Shown here: one piece after another, positions 33,401-43,299 of the stretch
Position numbering within the stretch: the first letter of the stretch is position 1
Layout of the letters: each line of letters begins with the position of its first letter
Assembly: GCA_032718475.1 (NCBI GenBank)
Contig: JAUCBJ010001824.1
Span: 1-44,181 of the forward strand
From: Nemertoderma westbladi
Lineage: Eukaryota > Xenacoelomorpha > Nemertodermatida > Nemertodermatidae
Direction: 5' to 3'
Length of the DNA stretch: 44,181 bases
Notes under the pieces: model-generated
Told to the model about the DNA's origin: nothing
Database searches by the model: none
The model's input: the letters and a program-made list of their open reading frames with translations, nothing else
Translations under genes and position numbers: made by a program

Positions 33401-36400
33401 AGAGCGCTGGCGTGGTCGACTTTCGACTTGAATCTGATGACGAGGTTGGCGGGACCTCGGCAGACGTGCGAGGGCTTCATCGTCTTTGTGCAGGCGACGA
33501 CTTGGTGGAGCTCGCGGGGCTGGTTGGAGTGGAGTTGGGGGAGCAGCTCCGTGTAGGTGAGATCCAACGAGGCCATCTCGTGGAGACACCTTTGGGAGAG
33601 CCGCGCCTGGTGGACGAACACGGAGAAACAATCGCTGAGACGACGAAGCAGTCGTGTGGAGTCTCCTAGGAGATCGTGGTCCACTTCCTCAATGACGTCA
33701 CCAACTGGAAGTAGATTTGGCGGACGAACAGACGTATCCGCATTCCTCTCTATGCGTTCAAGAATTCTCTTTGAACATTCCGAAGTTTCGGGTTTTCCAG
33801 ATGACCGCAGTGGTCGCCACTGGTCGGAAATGGCCGGGTAGGCGTGGTCGCGCCACCGGGAACATAATGACGTCACCGTAACCGTGACAACGTCTAGCAG
33901 TACCAGGTCATACCAGAGTTCCGTGTTGGCCGCAAACATGGCGGAGAGGTAAGCGATCCCGTAGCATGGAGGTAGACCAGGGAGGTACAGGGAGGGGTCG
34001 TGTAGTCGGGGCTCGTTCAACCACAACTCGGCGGCCGTGTACAACTCAATCAGTTTGCTTCCGAGTTGGAGTTTACCATCATACTGACTTCCATCACTGG
34101 TTTTAGAGTCTTTCAACCGGTACACAGTGGATTCGAGACGCTTCGAGAGTTTCTTCTTAATGGCGACTCTAGCAGGAGTGCTGTCGTAGAAACGGAAACC
34201 ATGGCTACCATGGGGGGTTTCAACCCTTTGTGTGGAGTAGAAATATAATTGGAAGAACTGTTGCCATGCCAATGGTGTGAGTGGATGGTCCACAGGCATT
34301 TCTAGACACAGCGCCGCCCATCGGACAATGCAGAGACTCCCAACAGAAACGTTGACACGGATGCGAGTAGAAACTCGTTTAACCGCCGCCTCTATGGTCG
34401 GAGAACCTCGACCGGAACTCGACTCGACCAGAACCGAATCCCAAATTAAATTATCCCGCTCAATTTGCGTCTCGGCTAAAAGAACTGCGAACGACAGCCA
34501 ATAGAAGCCCTGGAAAGTGGACGGAAGTGACGTAGAAATAACGTCCCCCCCGGTACCGGAGGTAACCCAGGAAACCACGCTGCTCAACAGACCCCCCTGT
34601 TTATCCGGTTTATTCAAACTCGAACTCAGGTAGAACTGGTAGACCACAACATAAACTCGTTTCCATAGCAACGAGGACAACATGAAGGAGGTCTGGATGA
34701 GAAGGTCAATGAGGAAACAAGCCGGTTTCAACTGTCCCCAGTTGGGAACGTTCGTAAGCGCCGACATCCAGAAGTCGAGCGCCGCTAGGTTCATCTTCGA
34801 TGGGTCGAATAACTCGAATGAATACTCGACACTCGTTTCGTATCGGTCCCCGATGAAACTCGAACCGACCACCTCATTGGCCACCATCCCAGCAAACAAC
34901 TCGAGAATCTGTCCCGGGAACACCGAGTCCCAGCCTGGGACCTGGGATATCAACCAGGTCGTCAGTCGAACCTCCGAGAGGAGAATGTTGGAGAGAAGCG
35001 AAATAAACAATGAGTTCTTTATAATCGAGTCGGGAGTGGAATAAAATAACGGGGAAATAAACGATAACAACTGAACAACCGGAGTGAAATTATTCGAGTC
35101 GATTAAACTTTGTAAACTTCGTAATCCTTGAGAGATAATCAACCCTGTGTCTACCCCATATGACGTCATGGCCACTGCTAGAAACGTCCCTATTGGATGA
35201 TTGGCATGCCAAGCGTCCAACACTGGTTTGACTGTGGCGTTGAGATCGTGAAAGCAATAGGATTGGTCGAGGAATCCCTGGGAGGGATGGAGTTTCAGAC
35301 GACGGAGGAGGTTCCAGGCCCACTGGAGGAACCGCTGTTCCTCATCCGGTTGTCTCAGCATCGAGTAAGCAGCTGACTTGAGATGGTAGACCACTTCGGT
35401 GGTGATGCCCTTAGCGGCGGTGGTGGTACTGCAGTGCGTCAAACACACCTCGAGAACCATAAACGCTACAAAACGATGTAACGTTACGGAGATAGCCCCG
35501 GTTCTAGAACCCCAGTTCATATTGGATAGAATCAAACGGGCGAGTCCATTGAGCGGGCTGCTGATTGGATGTTTAATCAACCAAACTTTAAGCTTCTCGA
35601 GATCCACCGACCGTGGTAACCAATAGAGAATCGGCAACTCCTGGAACAGGTAATGATTCATTGTACCAACAACGGAAATCGTCTCGTCGACTTTACCGAG
35701 AAGCTCCCCAACAATAAACGGGTGGGAGGCGGCGATGGAAGAGATAACATCCTTACCGCACTTGGAGCAGAACTCTCGGGTGTGCCGGTTCACATAGCAG
35801 AAGTCGTAGATCTCGTTGCTAACTAACGATATAAACATTGTTCCCCCTTCAGACTCGTCACGCGATTTCGCCATGTTGGCCAACGAGTTGAGCAGGTAAA
35901 TCGTCTCGCTAATCGGCATCGGCATGAGTTTACCTTCGAGCATCAGATATGAGTCGACGGAGTGCAACATAGATACCCAGTCGTTACTCGGTCGATTCGA
36001 ACTCAATAGATCATCAAACTCTGCAACTTCCTCACAATGTATCAAATAGATTATCTTCCAGAGCATTGAGGTGGATACCATATAGAACGGAATGTCTGAA
36101 AGGAATTGTAGAGTCGATGACGATAATAAACCTCGGCATGCTCGGAGTACCAGGTGGTCAAACTCAGTCTGGCACCGCTCCTTAGTGTAAATCTCCGCGA
36201 GTGGGAGGTTAGCGGACTCAACCCGCTCGAGGAATCCCTGCCAGTGGTCGGAGGCGAAGTAGACGAGACGCCGGGACTCGCGTCCGAGGCGTTTAACAAA
36301 CTGGAGGTAGCGGGGCGAGCTGAACGTCCGGAATCCAGAGTTGATTAGGTCGAGGAGTTGGTCGATGAACGAGAACAACTGGATGGTGTAGAGGGGGGAG

Positions 36401-38391
36401 AATAACTGCACGTCGTACTGGGAATCCCGGACCAATAGAACCGTAGATAGAATGTTAGAGAAATTAAACTGTTCCAGGAGAGAAACTAGATCGACGTCGA
36501 GGAAGTTTAGAAGATTCTCTGGGGTGTCGTCGAGTTCTTCCCCATCTTCATCGACGAGGATCCACGGAAGTGATGGTAGAGAAGAGGCATCAGTGGGGGT
36601 AAAAGCCTGAAGGAAGGAGATGCGGGCGCGTACAGGACGGAGGAGAGTAGCGAGGGCAGTTATTGAGTGGTTCAGAGTCGGGAGATACCATACATCCTGA
36701 GGGCGTTGGGGTGCCCGGGGCGTCGGTAGTTGGATGTATCGGACAGCCCAGTCGGATATCCTCGGCGGGAGTCGGAGAATGTGGTTGAGGAGGAAGAGGT
36801 GGTCGTCGAGGTCGCCGAGACGGAGGAGGGTGGCCACGAGGTGGTCCAACCAGGATCGGCAATCCCGCAGGAATACGTCATCCCATACCGACTCCCGCAG
36901 GAAGGTAAACAGCACGGAGATGCAGTCTCGGAGTCGCGCGGTCTCATTGGCTGTCTCCATGGATACCGCGGTACAGTCGGACACCGGAGTCGAGTTAACC
37001 ACCATTTTAATGATCGAACTGTTCTGGTACATATGCTGAATGTATCCCTCAATCTGCGTTCTGTTTATGTCTACGGTATAGAGACACAAAGATAACCTGT
37101 CGTCGATGAACTCACGGATTGATCCCAAACTCTGAGAGACAAGTTGCAGCGAGAATTGAGACATATGCAAACTAGTGAATCTCTTGGAAGCTTCAACCTT
37201 GGCTCCGTCTGCACAAATACCTTCGACCCTCACTATATTATCTTCCTCAACCCAAACATCCTTTACATGAGTTGCGTAACTTTGTATAAGATTATTCAGC
37301 TCTGTATCAGCTTTTATAAATGCCAATCGCGATCGGTAGTAAGTAGAAAGCAATGTGTAGAATATATGATTGGTTTTATCGCTTTCGAAAATAAATTTAT
37401 CGATAAACGCCTCGTTATTCTCCAACTGTTTGTTGCAATAAAATTGTTTCAGGTCCGCGTCAGTGAATGGAGCAACAATATCATCTGTTGTTTCCACAAT
37501 GGCTTCAGGGTATAAACATCTGCTACGCGACATACTGGCCCGAGCACGAAGGACTTCCGATTGTTCTAAGATGCTTTGTTTCATGGCAGAGATCTGGGAC
37601 AGATCATACTTTGGAGCGCAGACAGCTGATACTGGTGGTATATTTAATTGTTCCCAGTCGCCTGTGGCCTCTGTTTCCGGTACTGATTGTTCAGCTAATC
37701 CATTTGCGTCGTGAGAAACTGTAACAACAAATTCGGATGTTTCCAATTCATCACAGCATTGTTCAGCGGAATTTGCAATCTGAACAGATTTATTGCTAAC
37801 TTCGGTATCGGTACTGCACAGTGGGATTGCAATATCGTCATCATCCCCAATTATCCCGACAGTATCTACAATACCAGCTAAAGTGTCTTGTTTAGTAATA
37901 TTATCTGAAATATTAACAGTTTCGCAGGCTGAAGTGTCAACTTCATTAACATAATCGGAAACACCACCGGTACCAGTAGTTGCATTGGTGAAAGAATCTC
38001 CTATAGTAATATTTTTTAAAATCTCAGCAGGTTCCTGACATAAAGAGTCTTCTTTGGCATGATTATTTGAAATTTCAATGGAGTCATTTTGTAAAGATAA
38101 TACTCGATCAACATTTTCTGAAATGGCAACATCAGTTGTCGCAGTTACACTGTGATCAATACATGCAGTAACGTCACCCGAATTAACATTATCAATTGCA
38201 AATTCATGGTTATCAATCTCATTACCATGGCCACCGTCATCTATTATTAAGGGGGTTAAATCACTAATATCAGGAAGCGTCGAAAGTAATTCAGATACAC
38301 GGGACTCGGTAAGTACAACGGTGCTACTGTTAGAAACATTATTTATATGTAATGATGTTGGTGTTTGCTTTGTCTTCTTTACGGCCTCCAT
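30436..38391 (-). CDS. EPG5: Ectopic P granules protein 5 homolog (autophagy tether)
   Basis: A 2651-codon protein, close to human EPG5 (about 2579). EPG5 is a Rab7 effector that tethers autophagosomes to late endosomes/lysosomes and promotes SNARE-driven fusion; loss in people causes Vici syndrome. Residues 1 to about 285 are acidic, Ser/Thr/Asn-rich and poorly conserved. Blocks I recognise from human EPG5 include GICADGAKV (391-399), CISVLF (490-495), DDHLFLLNHILR (529-540), QWAWNLLRRLKLH, PIGTFLAVAMT and GLGRKS (2527-2532). WILVDEDGEE (610-619) sits where human EPG5 has its first LC3-interacting WxxL motif; the second is not evident. Start: ATG at 38391, the first in frame. The whole gene is one open frame with no intron, whereas the human gene has over 40 exons. 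No frame damage is seen, so it is probably expressed. A very large retrocopy is the alternative. Confidence 0.93.
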   Translation of the reverse strand: MEAVKKTKQTPTSLHINNVSNSSTVVLTESRVSELLSTLPDISDLTPLIIDDGGHGNEIDNHEFAIDNVNSGDVTACIDHSVTATTDVAISENVDRVLSLQNDSIEISNNHAKEDSLCQEPAEILKNITIGDSFTNATTGTGGVSDYVNEVDTSACETVNISDNITKQDTLAGIVDTVGIIGDDDDIAIPLCSTDTEVSNKSVQIANSAEQCCDELETSEFVVTVSHDANGLAEQSVPETEATGDWEQLNIPPVSAVCAPKYDLSQISAMKQSILEQSEVLRARASMSRSRCLYPEAIVETTDDIVAPFTDADLKQFYCNKQLENNEAFIDKFIFESDKTNHIFYTLLSTYYRSRLAFIKADTELNNLIQSYATHVKDVWVEEDNIVRVEGICADGAKVEASKRFTSLHMSQFSLQLVSQSLGSIREFIDDRLSLCLYTVDINRTQIEGYIQHMYQNSSIIKMVVNSTPVSDCTAVSMETANETARLRDCISVLFTFLRESVWDDVFLRDCRSWLDHLVATLLRLGDLDDHLFLLNHILRLPPRISDWAVRYIQLPTPRAPQRPQDVWYLPTLNHSITALATLLRPVRARISFLQAFTPTDASSLPSLPWILVDEDGEELDDTPENLLNFLDVDLVSLLEQFNFSNILSTVLLVRDSQYDVQLFSPLYTIQLFSFIDQLLDLINSGFRTFSSPRYLQFVKRLGRESRRLVYFASDHWQGFLERVESANLPLAEIYTKERCQTEFDHLVLRACRGLLSSSTLQFLSDIPFYMVSTSMLWKIIYLIHCEEVAEFDDLLSSNRPSNDWVSMLHSVDSYLMLEGKLMPMPISETIYLLNSLANMAKSRDESEGGTMFISLVSNEIYDFCYVNRHTREFCSKCGKDVISSIAASHPFIVGELLGKVDETISVVGTMNHYLFQELPILYWLPRSVDLEKLKVWLIKHPISSPLNGLARLILSNMNWGSRTGAISVTLHRFVAFMVLEVCLTHCSTTTAAKGITTEVVYHLKSAAYSMLRQPDEEQRFLQWAWNLLRRLKLHPSQGFLDQSYCFHDLNATVKPVLDAWHANHPIGTFLAVAMTSYGVDTGLIISQGLRSLQSLIDSNNFTPVVQLLSFISPLFYSTPDSIIKNSLFISLLSNILLSEVRLTTWLISQVPGWDSVFPGQILELFAGMVANEVVGSSFIGDRYETSVEYSFELFDPSKMNLAALDFWMSALTNVPNWGQLKPACFLIDLLIQTSFMLSSLLWKRVYVVVYQFYLSSSLNKPDKQGGLLSSVVSWVTSGTGGDVISTSLPSTFQGFYWLSFAVLLAETQIERDNLIWDSVLVESSSGRGSPTIEAAVKRVSTRIRVNVSVGSLCIVRWAALCLEMPVDHPLTPLAWQQFFQLYFYSTQRVETPHGSHGFRFYDSTPARVAIKKKLSKRLESTVYRLKDSKTSDGSQYDGKLQLGSKLIELYTAAELWLNEPRLHDPSLYLPGLPPCYGIAYLSAMFAANTELWYDLVLLDVVTVTVTSLCSRWRDHAYPAISDQWRPLRSSGKPETSECSKRILERIERNADTSVRPPNLLPVGDVIEEVDHDLLGDSTRLLRRLSDCFSVFVHQARLSQRCLHEMASLDLTYTELLPQLHSNQPRELHQVVACTKTMKPSHVCRGPANLVIRFKSKVDHASALNSADVNRVDYGGLMKQCRTGCGKDVPLQAVFLESTITVLINLYKSQRNLDNHDSYKRIGADLFYYITQMVDNNLWGFNPTKQLIVSCIEVLGNVFIQGCPEQVKPLLMLVLSKSLLTGTLAPMLEPLSNPDEFAALYNDVASLPHGPHGDALAFSLLSKFDVYSWLVGSRPSQLYVDRLINTVGVSLETTGGVIDTHNELRHTLLRRHFREVFLHEFPRNFLHIMTSLVERSYRQKLSPLIWDEILECLGFRNDDIQGSPVVNQEVTMHMEKLIPLETLNAYVEWISNYFNNQRLVDKVSLYGEWAPHICNLAKLFSFITRGLIVKEASSLCPPYHLDIVEGKIYLTWNNIIRLFIPWVLPISLGDSPRKGMDSPWCDSDSTNASIIVDQLSRSIALLHTAFTELVPPYGHTAMKLFFPYYVQSLARPEVEDHVLRVYHARFPTLPWESFFPDMESMRLMSSLYSTCPPSSFDFMGFVFPSINWPAVIISYSSHDIEISIEFHVILFKLLVMFSANSSVTGAQGCNFSQLLTAALTFSWRSLSSSGFEEASIWYGNNANCQYLANLVDPLAVSRDDSLGLQLLQMASGFPDCAQLTLDCVKQCCYMRCINTLHYNMLTSTSVQPTPETTNLVVAHQLQLIHKLVALSDNQSESLEDGVVATLSECVNFVNAAPYPYKSTVVNGFNSWIKSTPSSSIHTYLLSAACKTLASDYSCVIAEVCIEEYFNGTSTPRDELAGWGSLLQTLSSSGINHAQIMNDSVSHAAFYALYAEIMLHLPLSQRLEDEAVLLARIVDWTSIAVASLLPSNEHKMLLFWAKIVELMIRQVDYGGSHATVAKQLESLVNLLTILGEDKSSQGFFGSIGLGRKSCLTLACRCVSRCLALYLATQIPCDGVLRYRPLDPSGLNHRTNANPVKPSPLLTASLTNLRAMRSNKLYVEFYATIDWSLEFAYFAENSLRESLRFIGGLVGKIYGNYPALSILQQCCQN

Positions 38392-38799
38392 ATCACTTGT
38401 TCATAACATATTTTTATATCAACAAATTTTTAATCAAGTAGGGCTGTAGGGCCTAGTTTACCGGTAAGTGGTAGGTAATAATTAGTAGGTTAATCCTTCG
38501 GGGCTAATAAAATAATAACAGACTATCTGAAGGACAAAAACTAAAAGCTGCCGCGGCTGGGGGTAGGCCACTGCCTGCCTGGTGTCTGGCTGGAACTGGC
38601 GGCCTTCTGGCCCTCCTTAAATTTTCCAAAAGAAGTTTTAAATTTCAACTCAGTTGAAAATTGAATTTCCCCCTGACTGATGCAGTAATGATATACGGCA
38701 TACGGCAAATGGGCGCAATTACGGGTACTAATTTAAATTTATAAATACCAGTGTATGTAACTGTAACTGATACCGTCACAGTGATAGGGTGTAACAAAG
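38392..38799. other. EPG5 upstream region
   Basis: Presumed promoter and 5' UTR. A minus-strand TATAAAAA lies about 25 bases before the ATG, too close to be the TATA box for an mRNA starting upstream; it may be chance. The rest includes a GC-rich patch (38555-38620) with CTGCC and GGCC words. No other gene is seen. Confidence 0.35.
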
Positions 38800-39055
38800 A
38801 ATTTTCACTCCCCATGCAAAATCACTCCCCAGTTAAAATTTCCGAGTGCAGGGGTAGGCCTATTCTCACTCCCGGGGTGTATTTTCTTTCCACAGTGTAT
38901 TTTAAGTTTTAACCCCCTCCAGTGAAAACTTACCCCTGCATTATCAATTTTCATTATGCGTATCCATCCCCAGTTAAATTTCCCTATTGTATTCTCACTC
39001 CCGGTGTATTTTTCCCTTGCAGCCTTGTGTATTTTAGCTCCTTCTAGTGACAGAG
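38800..39055 (+). repeat. Imperfect tandem duplication, CACTCCC/CCCAGTTAAA units
   Basis: Two diverged units share the order CCCCAGTTAAA, TTCTCACTCCCGG, GTGTATTTT and CTAGTGA/CAGTGAA blocks, starting near 38810 and 38945. No coding potential. Confidence 0.65.
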
Positions 39056-39485
39056 TGAAAAGCCCATGTAGCCGTTCCCCATTCAGCCATTCCCACCTTA
39101 TTAAATAGTGAGAACGCTATGTGATTTCTTCAAGCCTGCAAGCCCAGTCTTCTACAGCCAGGCAGTACTTTATGTGGTATATACAAATCTCTTGTCTGTA
39201 TACTAGAAGAACCATCTGTCTGTCTGTCAGTCTGTGGTGTGGTCCCTCAGTCCCTATTGCAGTATTGAAAAGTTTGATATGTACGCCGAGCACGTTCGGC
39301 GCAGCACTAGAACTTGCGCCGGGAGCTGGCGCAGAAATGTGCTACGCCGGGCAATGAGCCTGAAGGGTCGGAGCAGAGATGTGCTATGGGGATTAACGTG
39401 TTTGGGGAGCTCCACATAATACAGTATTACTATCACACTGTAGGCCTAATATACTGATATAAGTTAGTAAGTAACACACGTCATA
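39056..39485. other. Unassigned spacer
   Basis: Short open frames on both strands without recognisable content. Contains a GC-rich patch (39280-39410) with two related CTACGCCGGG / TGCTATGGGG segments. No gene is called. Confidence 0.4.
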
Positions 39486-39489
39486 AACC

Positions 39490-39596
39490 AATTGAGGGAA
39501 AGGCAGAAAGGAGCTGGTTACAGATGTACAGAGGCAGACTTTTCTAACCAAAACAAAAAACGGCCACTTTACCAATTGAGGGAAAGGAGCAGGTTA
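39490..39596 (+). repeat. Two tandem copies of the GGGAAAGG repeat
   Basis: ATTGAGGGAAAGG occurs at about 39491 and 39574, each followed by GGAGC(T/A)GGTTACAGATC/G. The first copy carries a small insertion and is followed by TCTAACCAAAACAA as in the 7545 copy. Confidence 0.75.
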
Positions 39597-40194
39597 CAGA
39601 TCACTGCACCAGTGCCAGGCCAGTACTACTGTACAATTTTTCAATCCCGTTTCCATGGTGATGGGAATTACGATAATTTCCCATATGTCCGCCAGATAGA
39701 AATTGGGCTACTATTTACTACTTATATCTGTATATAATTTTCAACAAACATGCCTGGTGGCTGTCCTTTATCTACAGTTCTAATAATTGCTAACCGAAAA
39801 TTAATATTCTGGAATGTCAAAACCATGCTATCACATGTCTTGCTCTCTGATTGGATAGTTTAGTTTATTCGCAAATGAAGAATTATAAAATAAAATGTTG
39901 GCAATTTTAACTTATTATTTATACTGACACACCGAATAAAAATGGTGTTTTCTAGAATTGGTCAAATTTTTCATTATACTTATTTCCCAGGCAACGGGAA
40001 TGTAAACAAATTCAAATGTGAAATATTTTGATAGACTTTTATTTCCTTTAATCACCTACCAAATCTCAAGGGAAGAATGCATTGTCGCCTTGAAATACAG
40101 GCGTGCAAAGTTTGAACTTTGCTCCCGGTTACCTTGGCACCTACAAGATAAAAATTAGCCTACAGAATGACATTTTATTATTTATTTTTAAAAA
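39597..40194. other. Unassigned AT-rich spacer
   Basis: No gene, tandem or terminal repeat recognised. Confidence 0.4.
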
Positions 40195-40470
40195 GTAAAG
40201 TAAATTTTCTTCGGCCGCTAGGCCAGGGCACAGGGATTACGCACAAAGTCTGACGACTTATTTCCAGTGCGATCCCCCAAGAACTTTACTCCCCAGAGGA
40301 AACTCCAGTACTCATTAAGCTACCACTTAAGGATGCAAGGCAGAGATGCGCCCTGGCTGGTCCCTTTAAAGCATTCGTGCCGAAACGAAAACTGCCCTGG
40401 CCCATGTGAGGATCGAACCCACGACCTACAGGAGATGTGAATTCAATGCAACCACTACACCAAGGCCAGA
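40195..40470 (-). mobile_element. tRNA-derived SINE
   Basis: Read on the minus strand, a tRNA-like head begins near 40470 with A box TGGTGTAGTGGTTGCA (40447-40462) and a perfect B box GGTTCGATCC (40410-40419). The T stem GTGGG/CTCAC pairs fully, with one G-T. An unrelated body of about 190 bases follows, ending in a TTTACTTTACTTTTT tail near 40195. AT-rich flanks make a target duplication hard to define. RNA polymerase III would transcribe it from the internal boxes; mobility would rely on a LINE. Confidence 0.8.
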
Positions 40471-40487
40471 AGGCTGCAAGGTGGAAC

Positions 40488-41290
40488 CTTTTATTTATTT
40501 TATTTATTTATTTAAAACTCGATATTAAAATATGTGAAATACACTTAACATAGAAACATACATACAGAACAAAGAATACACAAAAGGTCGAGGGAGGGAA
40601 ACTGCCCAGGCTCAAGGCACTTACGGGAGTTTGGGTACCTACTATATCAGTATATACCGGTAGTGAACATAAAAAATATTGTAATGCACATACCAGCATA
40701 CAGTATACTTTACAAATTGCTATAATTTTTAAAATTTCTAATAAAATTGAGACTTATAAAAAGAAAAACGAGACGAAAAACTAAAACAATAAAAAAAATG
40801 ACAAAAAAGACAAAAAAGATATTTCTGTATTTGTCACTGTTGTGCTAAAAATAATGGATTGCGAGGAGGTCGTGTAAAATTACAGTGCTTCAAAAAGTCG
40901 ATCGCCAGCAACTTGCGTGAAAATATGTTCAGGTTACAAGAATCAACTACTGAAGAAGGGAGATTATTCCATAATCTGACTGCACGAGATGAGAAAGAAT
41001 GTTTGCTGATATCTAAACGACACCTACTGACCTAGGCTGCTAGGTACGTAAAGTTTCCTCCTGTTGCCACGAAGACCTGAAGACCACCTCGGCTCGGGGA
41101 GCTTGAGAGAAATAATTACCAAAGTCAAGATCAACAAGACCGTGCAGCCGTGTGTAATTTTGTAAACCATTTTTAGGTCGAATATTATGCGACGCACTTC
41201 TAACTAGGTTGTAGGGAAAGCAGTTCGAGGCGGTCCATGTAGCTAGAGTACTGGAGTACCGGTAGGGTAACTTACAGCGCATAAACCATA
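40488..41290 (-). mobile_element. 3' end of a non-LTR retrotransposon (LINE), decayed
   Basis: Minus-strand translation around 41035-40845 gives FSSRAVRLWNNLPSSVV, then NIFSRKLLAIDFLKH, the C-terminal end of the reverse transcriptase seen in CR1/L2/Jockey-like LINEs. Upstream, FDLKMVYKITHG and, in another frame, LVDLDFGNYF belong to the preceding conserved block, so at least one frameshift and several stops are present. A ~350-base 3' UTR follows and ends in TAAA repeats (40489-40516), the usual LINE tail. The copy is 5'-truncated. The SINE lies just downstream. Confidence 0.8.
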
Positions 41291-41957
41291 CAAATGTCTG
41301 AATGTAGGGTCTACATACAACAGTCTGACAGTACAACCCTTCCGCTTCCCAATAGAACAAAATACTGGAATAACTGAATAAGGCCACATACAGACATACA
41401 GTACAGTATGCTCATGCTGGTTTGAAGCGTTTCTTCTGCTGTTCTGTTCTGTCCTTACTCTCATCCAACCCATCAGCCCATGTCAGCATGTGACAAAAGA
41501 CTAACAACATACAACGTAAAAATACATACCAACGTCCAGACGTCTGCACTGCTCCACTGCACGCCAGGCTGCAAACCACCACTGACTGACTGAACCGCGC
41601 ACATGACAACGCCTGCGCACAATTTTTCAGCCGCGCAATATTGGTCAATAGGCTATACCGCGCATGCACCGAAAAAAAACGCGCACACCACATTTTAACA
41701 ATGTAAACGAGAAACATACGCCAGCAAAGCGAGCAAAACCTTTTCATTAACATTGCAAAATGAACAGATGAAAAAGAAACGAGAGCAAAACTCAAAGTGT
41801 CGAAATTTTTTCATGGCACTGTTAGTGCAAAATGAAAAAGAAACGCAACTACCAGTCTGCTTTATATTATTTACAGCGTTAATTATAAAATTTCATGAAA
41901 AACCATAAAAAACCAATTTTTTCGCCTTTTTTTAAAAGTTGGTTAACTTAAAAGTTT
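41291..41957. other. Unassigned spacer
   Basis: A 127-codon minus-strand frame (41412-41795) has no recognisable domain and starts at a codon without supporting context, so it is not called as a gene. The right part is rich in GAAAAAG/AAACG words. Confidence 0.35.
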
Positions 41958-42735
41958 GGCACCTCCGGCTCCTGCTCCGGCTCCGGTAAAAATATTGCCG
42001 GAGTTAATTTTTTAATAAAGTATTATATTTCGTGCATATTCTAATCTGAACAATTATTTACACTATAAGTACTGTAGTACAGCTTCAATATCAAGCATAA
42101 TACTGCAGTACTGCAGTATTTACTTAGTCAATGACTGACTGACAGACTGACTGTACTGCAGTAATGCAGTAATGGTACTGGCCAGCTGGCTGACTAGCAG
42201 ACAGTTACAGATAGGCCCTACTGTCAGACTGTAAAAAATTGTTGTAAATGCTATGATTGTACACTGTACCACTGCAGCCATTTACTGACTGTCATGCCAG
42301 CATAATGTACTGCAGTACTGGTACACGTACGGCTGTACGGTACAGCGTTAGGCTACCTACAGTCAGACAGTACAGCGGTAGGCTACCTACAGTACACACC
42401 TCTACCACAGTTAGACAGTCTGACAGTTAGTGAGTTAGGTACTGTAGGTAATTTTTAGCCGTCAGCGAGAGTCAGGCCGTCTGTCCTGATAAATTAATTA
42501 CTTAAATTTTAAATTGAAAATTCGTAAATCTATAAATTATGAAATTAATTAGACCTACAGACCTACAGTACAGCAGTATGATTGATTATGAGCGATTGGC
42601 GAACGATAACCATACTTTATTATTTTTTTTAATAAATAATTAAATTTTTAAAATTTTTGAAAAACTCCGGCTCCTGCTCCGGCTCCGGCCAAATTGTCCA
42701 ACTCCGGCTCCTGCTCCGGCTCCGGCCAAATCCCA
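41958..42735. repeat. CCGGCT/CCTGCT hexamer blocks and CTGCAGTA-rich sequence
   Basis: The word CTCCGGCTCCTGCTCCGG occurs at about 41963, 42665 and 42702, all in the same orientation. Between them (42040-42460) the sequence is cryptically simple, with many CTGCAGTA, GACTGACTGA and ACAGTA words. The direct orientation argues against terminal inverted repeats. No gene. Confidence 0.65.
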
Positions 42736-43299
42736 ACTCCGATCGAGCCCTAACTCGTACACTGTACAATGCTGCAATGCAAATGCTATGATTGCTGGAT
42801 TGTACACTGTCAGACTGTAAAATCATAGCATTTGCAATTTTTACATTACCTATATACCAGTATACAGCTATACCAACCAGTTACCAGTACCATACTACAT
42901 ACTGCAGTACTGCACTGCATACGGTACCGTTACAGTTTTCGTGTAGGCCTGTGTTTTTGTGTAGGCCTACATGTCAGCATGTTGTGTTTAAGGCAAGGCC
43001 ATCTAAACAACAGGCCATGACAAGGACAGGGACAGGGCCTGCAAAATTATCGTAGGCTGACTGCTGAAATATCAAATATTATATATTCCACGAATGCGGA
43101 ATGCAGGGTCCATATTTAAAAGAAGATAACTATATTTTCGTAAAGAATTTAATTGGAACAGTAATTATCGCTCGAGTTCTTGCAGCTTTTGTTTGTTTGT
43201 AGCTGCCTATGTTTGTGGCACTGGCAGGAATGTTTGAACGCTAATAAGTCATCAATCATGGATGAAATGGAACCAAACTTGGTACACATGTAGTCTATC
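42736..43299. other. Unassigned low-complexity spacer
   Basis: Continues the CTGCAGTA / GTAGGCCTAC-rich composition to about 43050 and becomes AT-rich after that. Short frames at 42792-43055 are made of repeated triplets and are not genes. Confidence 0.4.

Noticed and set aside
30599-37724. Numerous frames on both strands inside EPG5.
   Set aside because: They are shadows of the long conserved frame, with Arg/Pro-rich translations and no family resemblance.
40397-40470. A functional tRNA gene on the minus strand.
   Set aside because: T arm and both promoter boxes are good, but the acceptor and anticodon stems do not fold properly and a SINE body with tail follows.
41963-42735. CCGGCTCCTGCT blocks as terminal inverted repeats of one element.
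   Set aside because: All blocks have the same orientation, so they are direct repeats.
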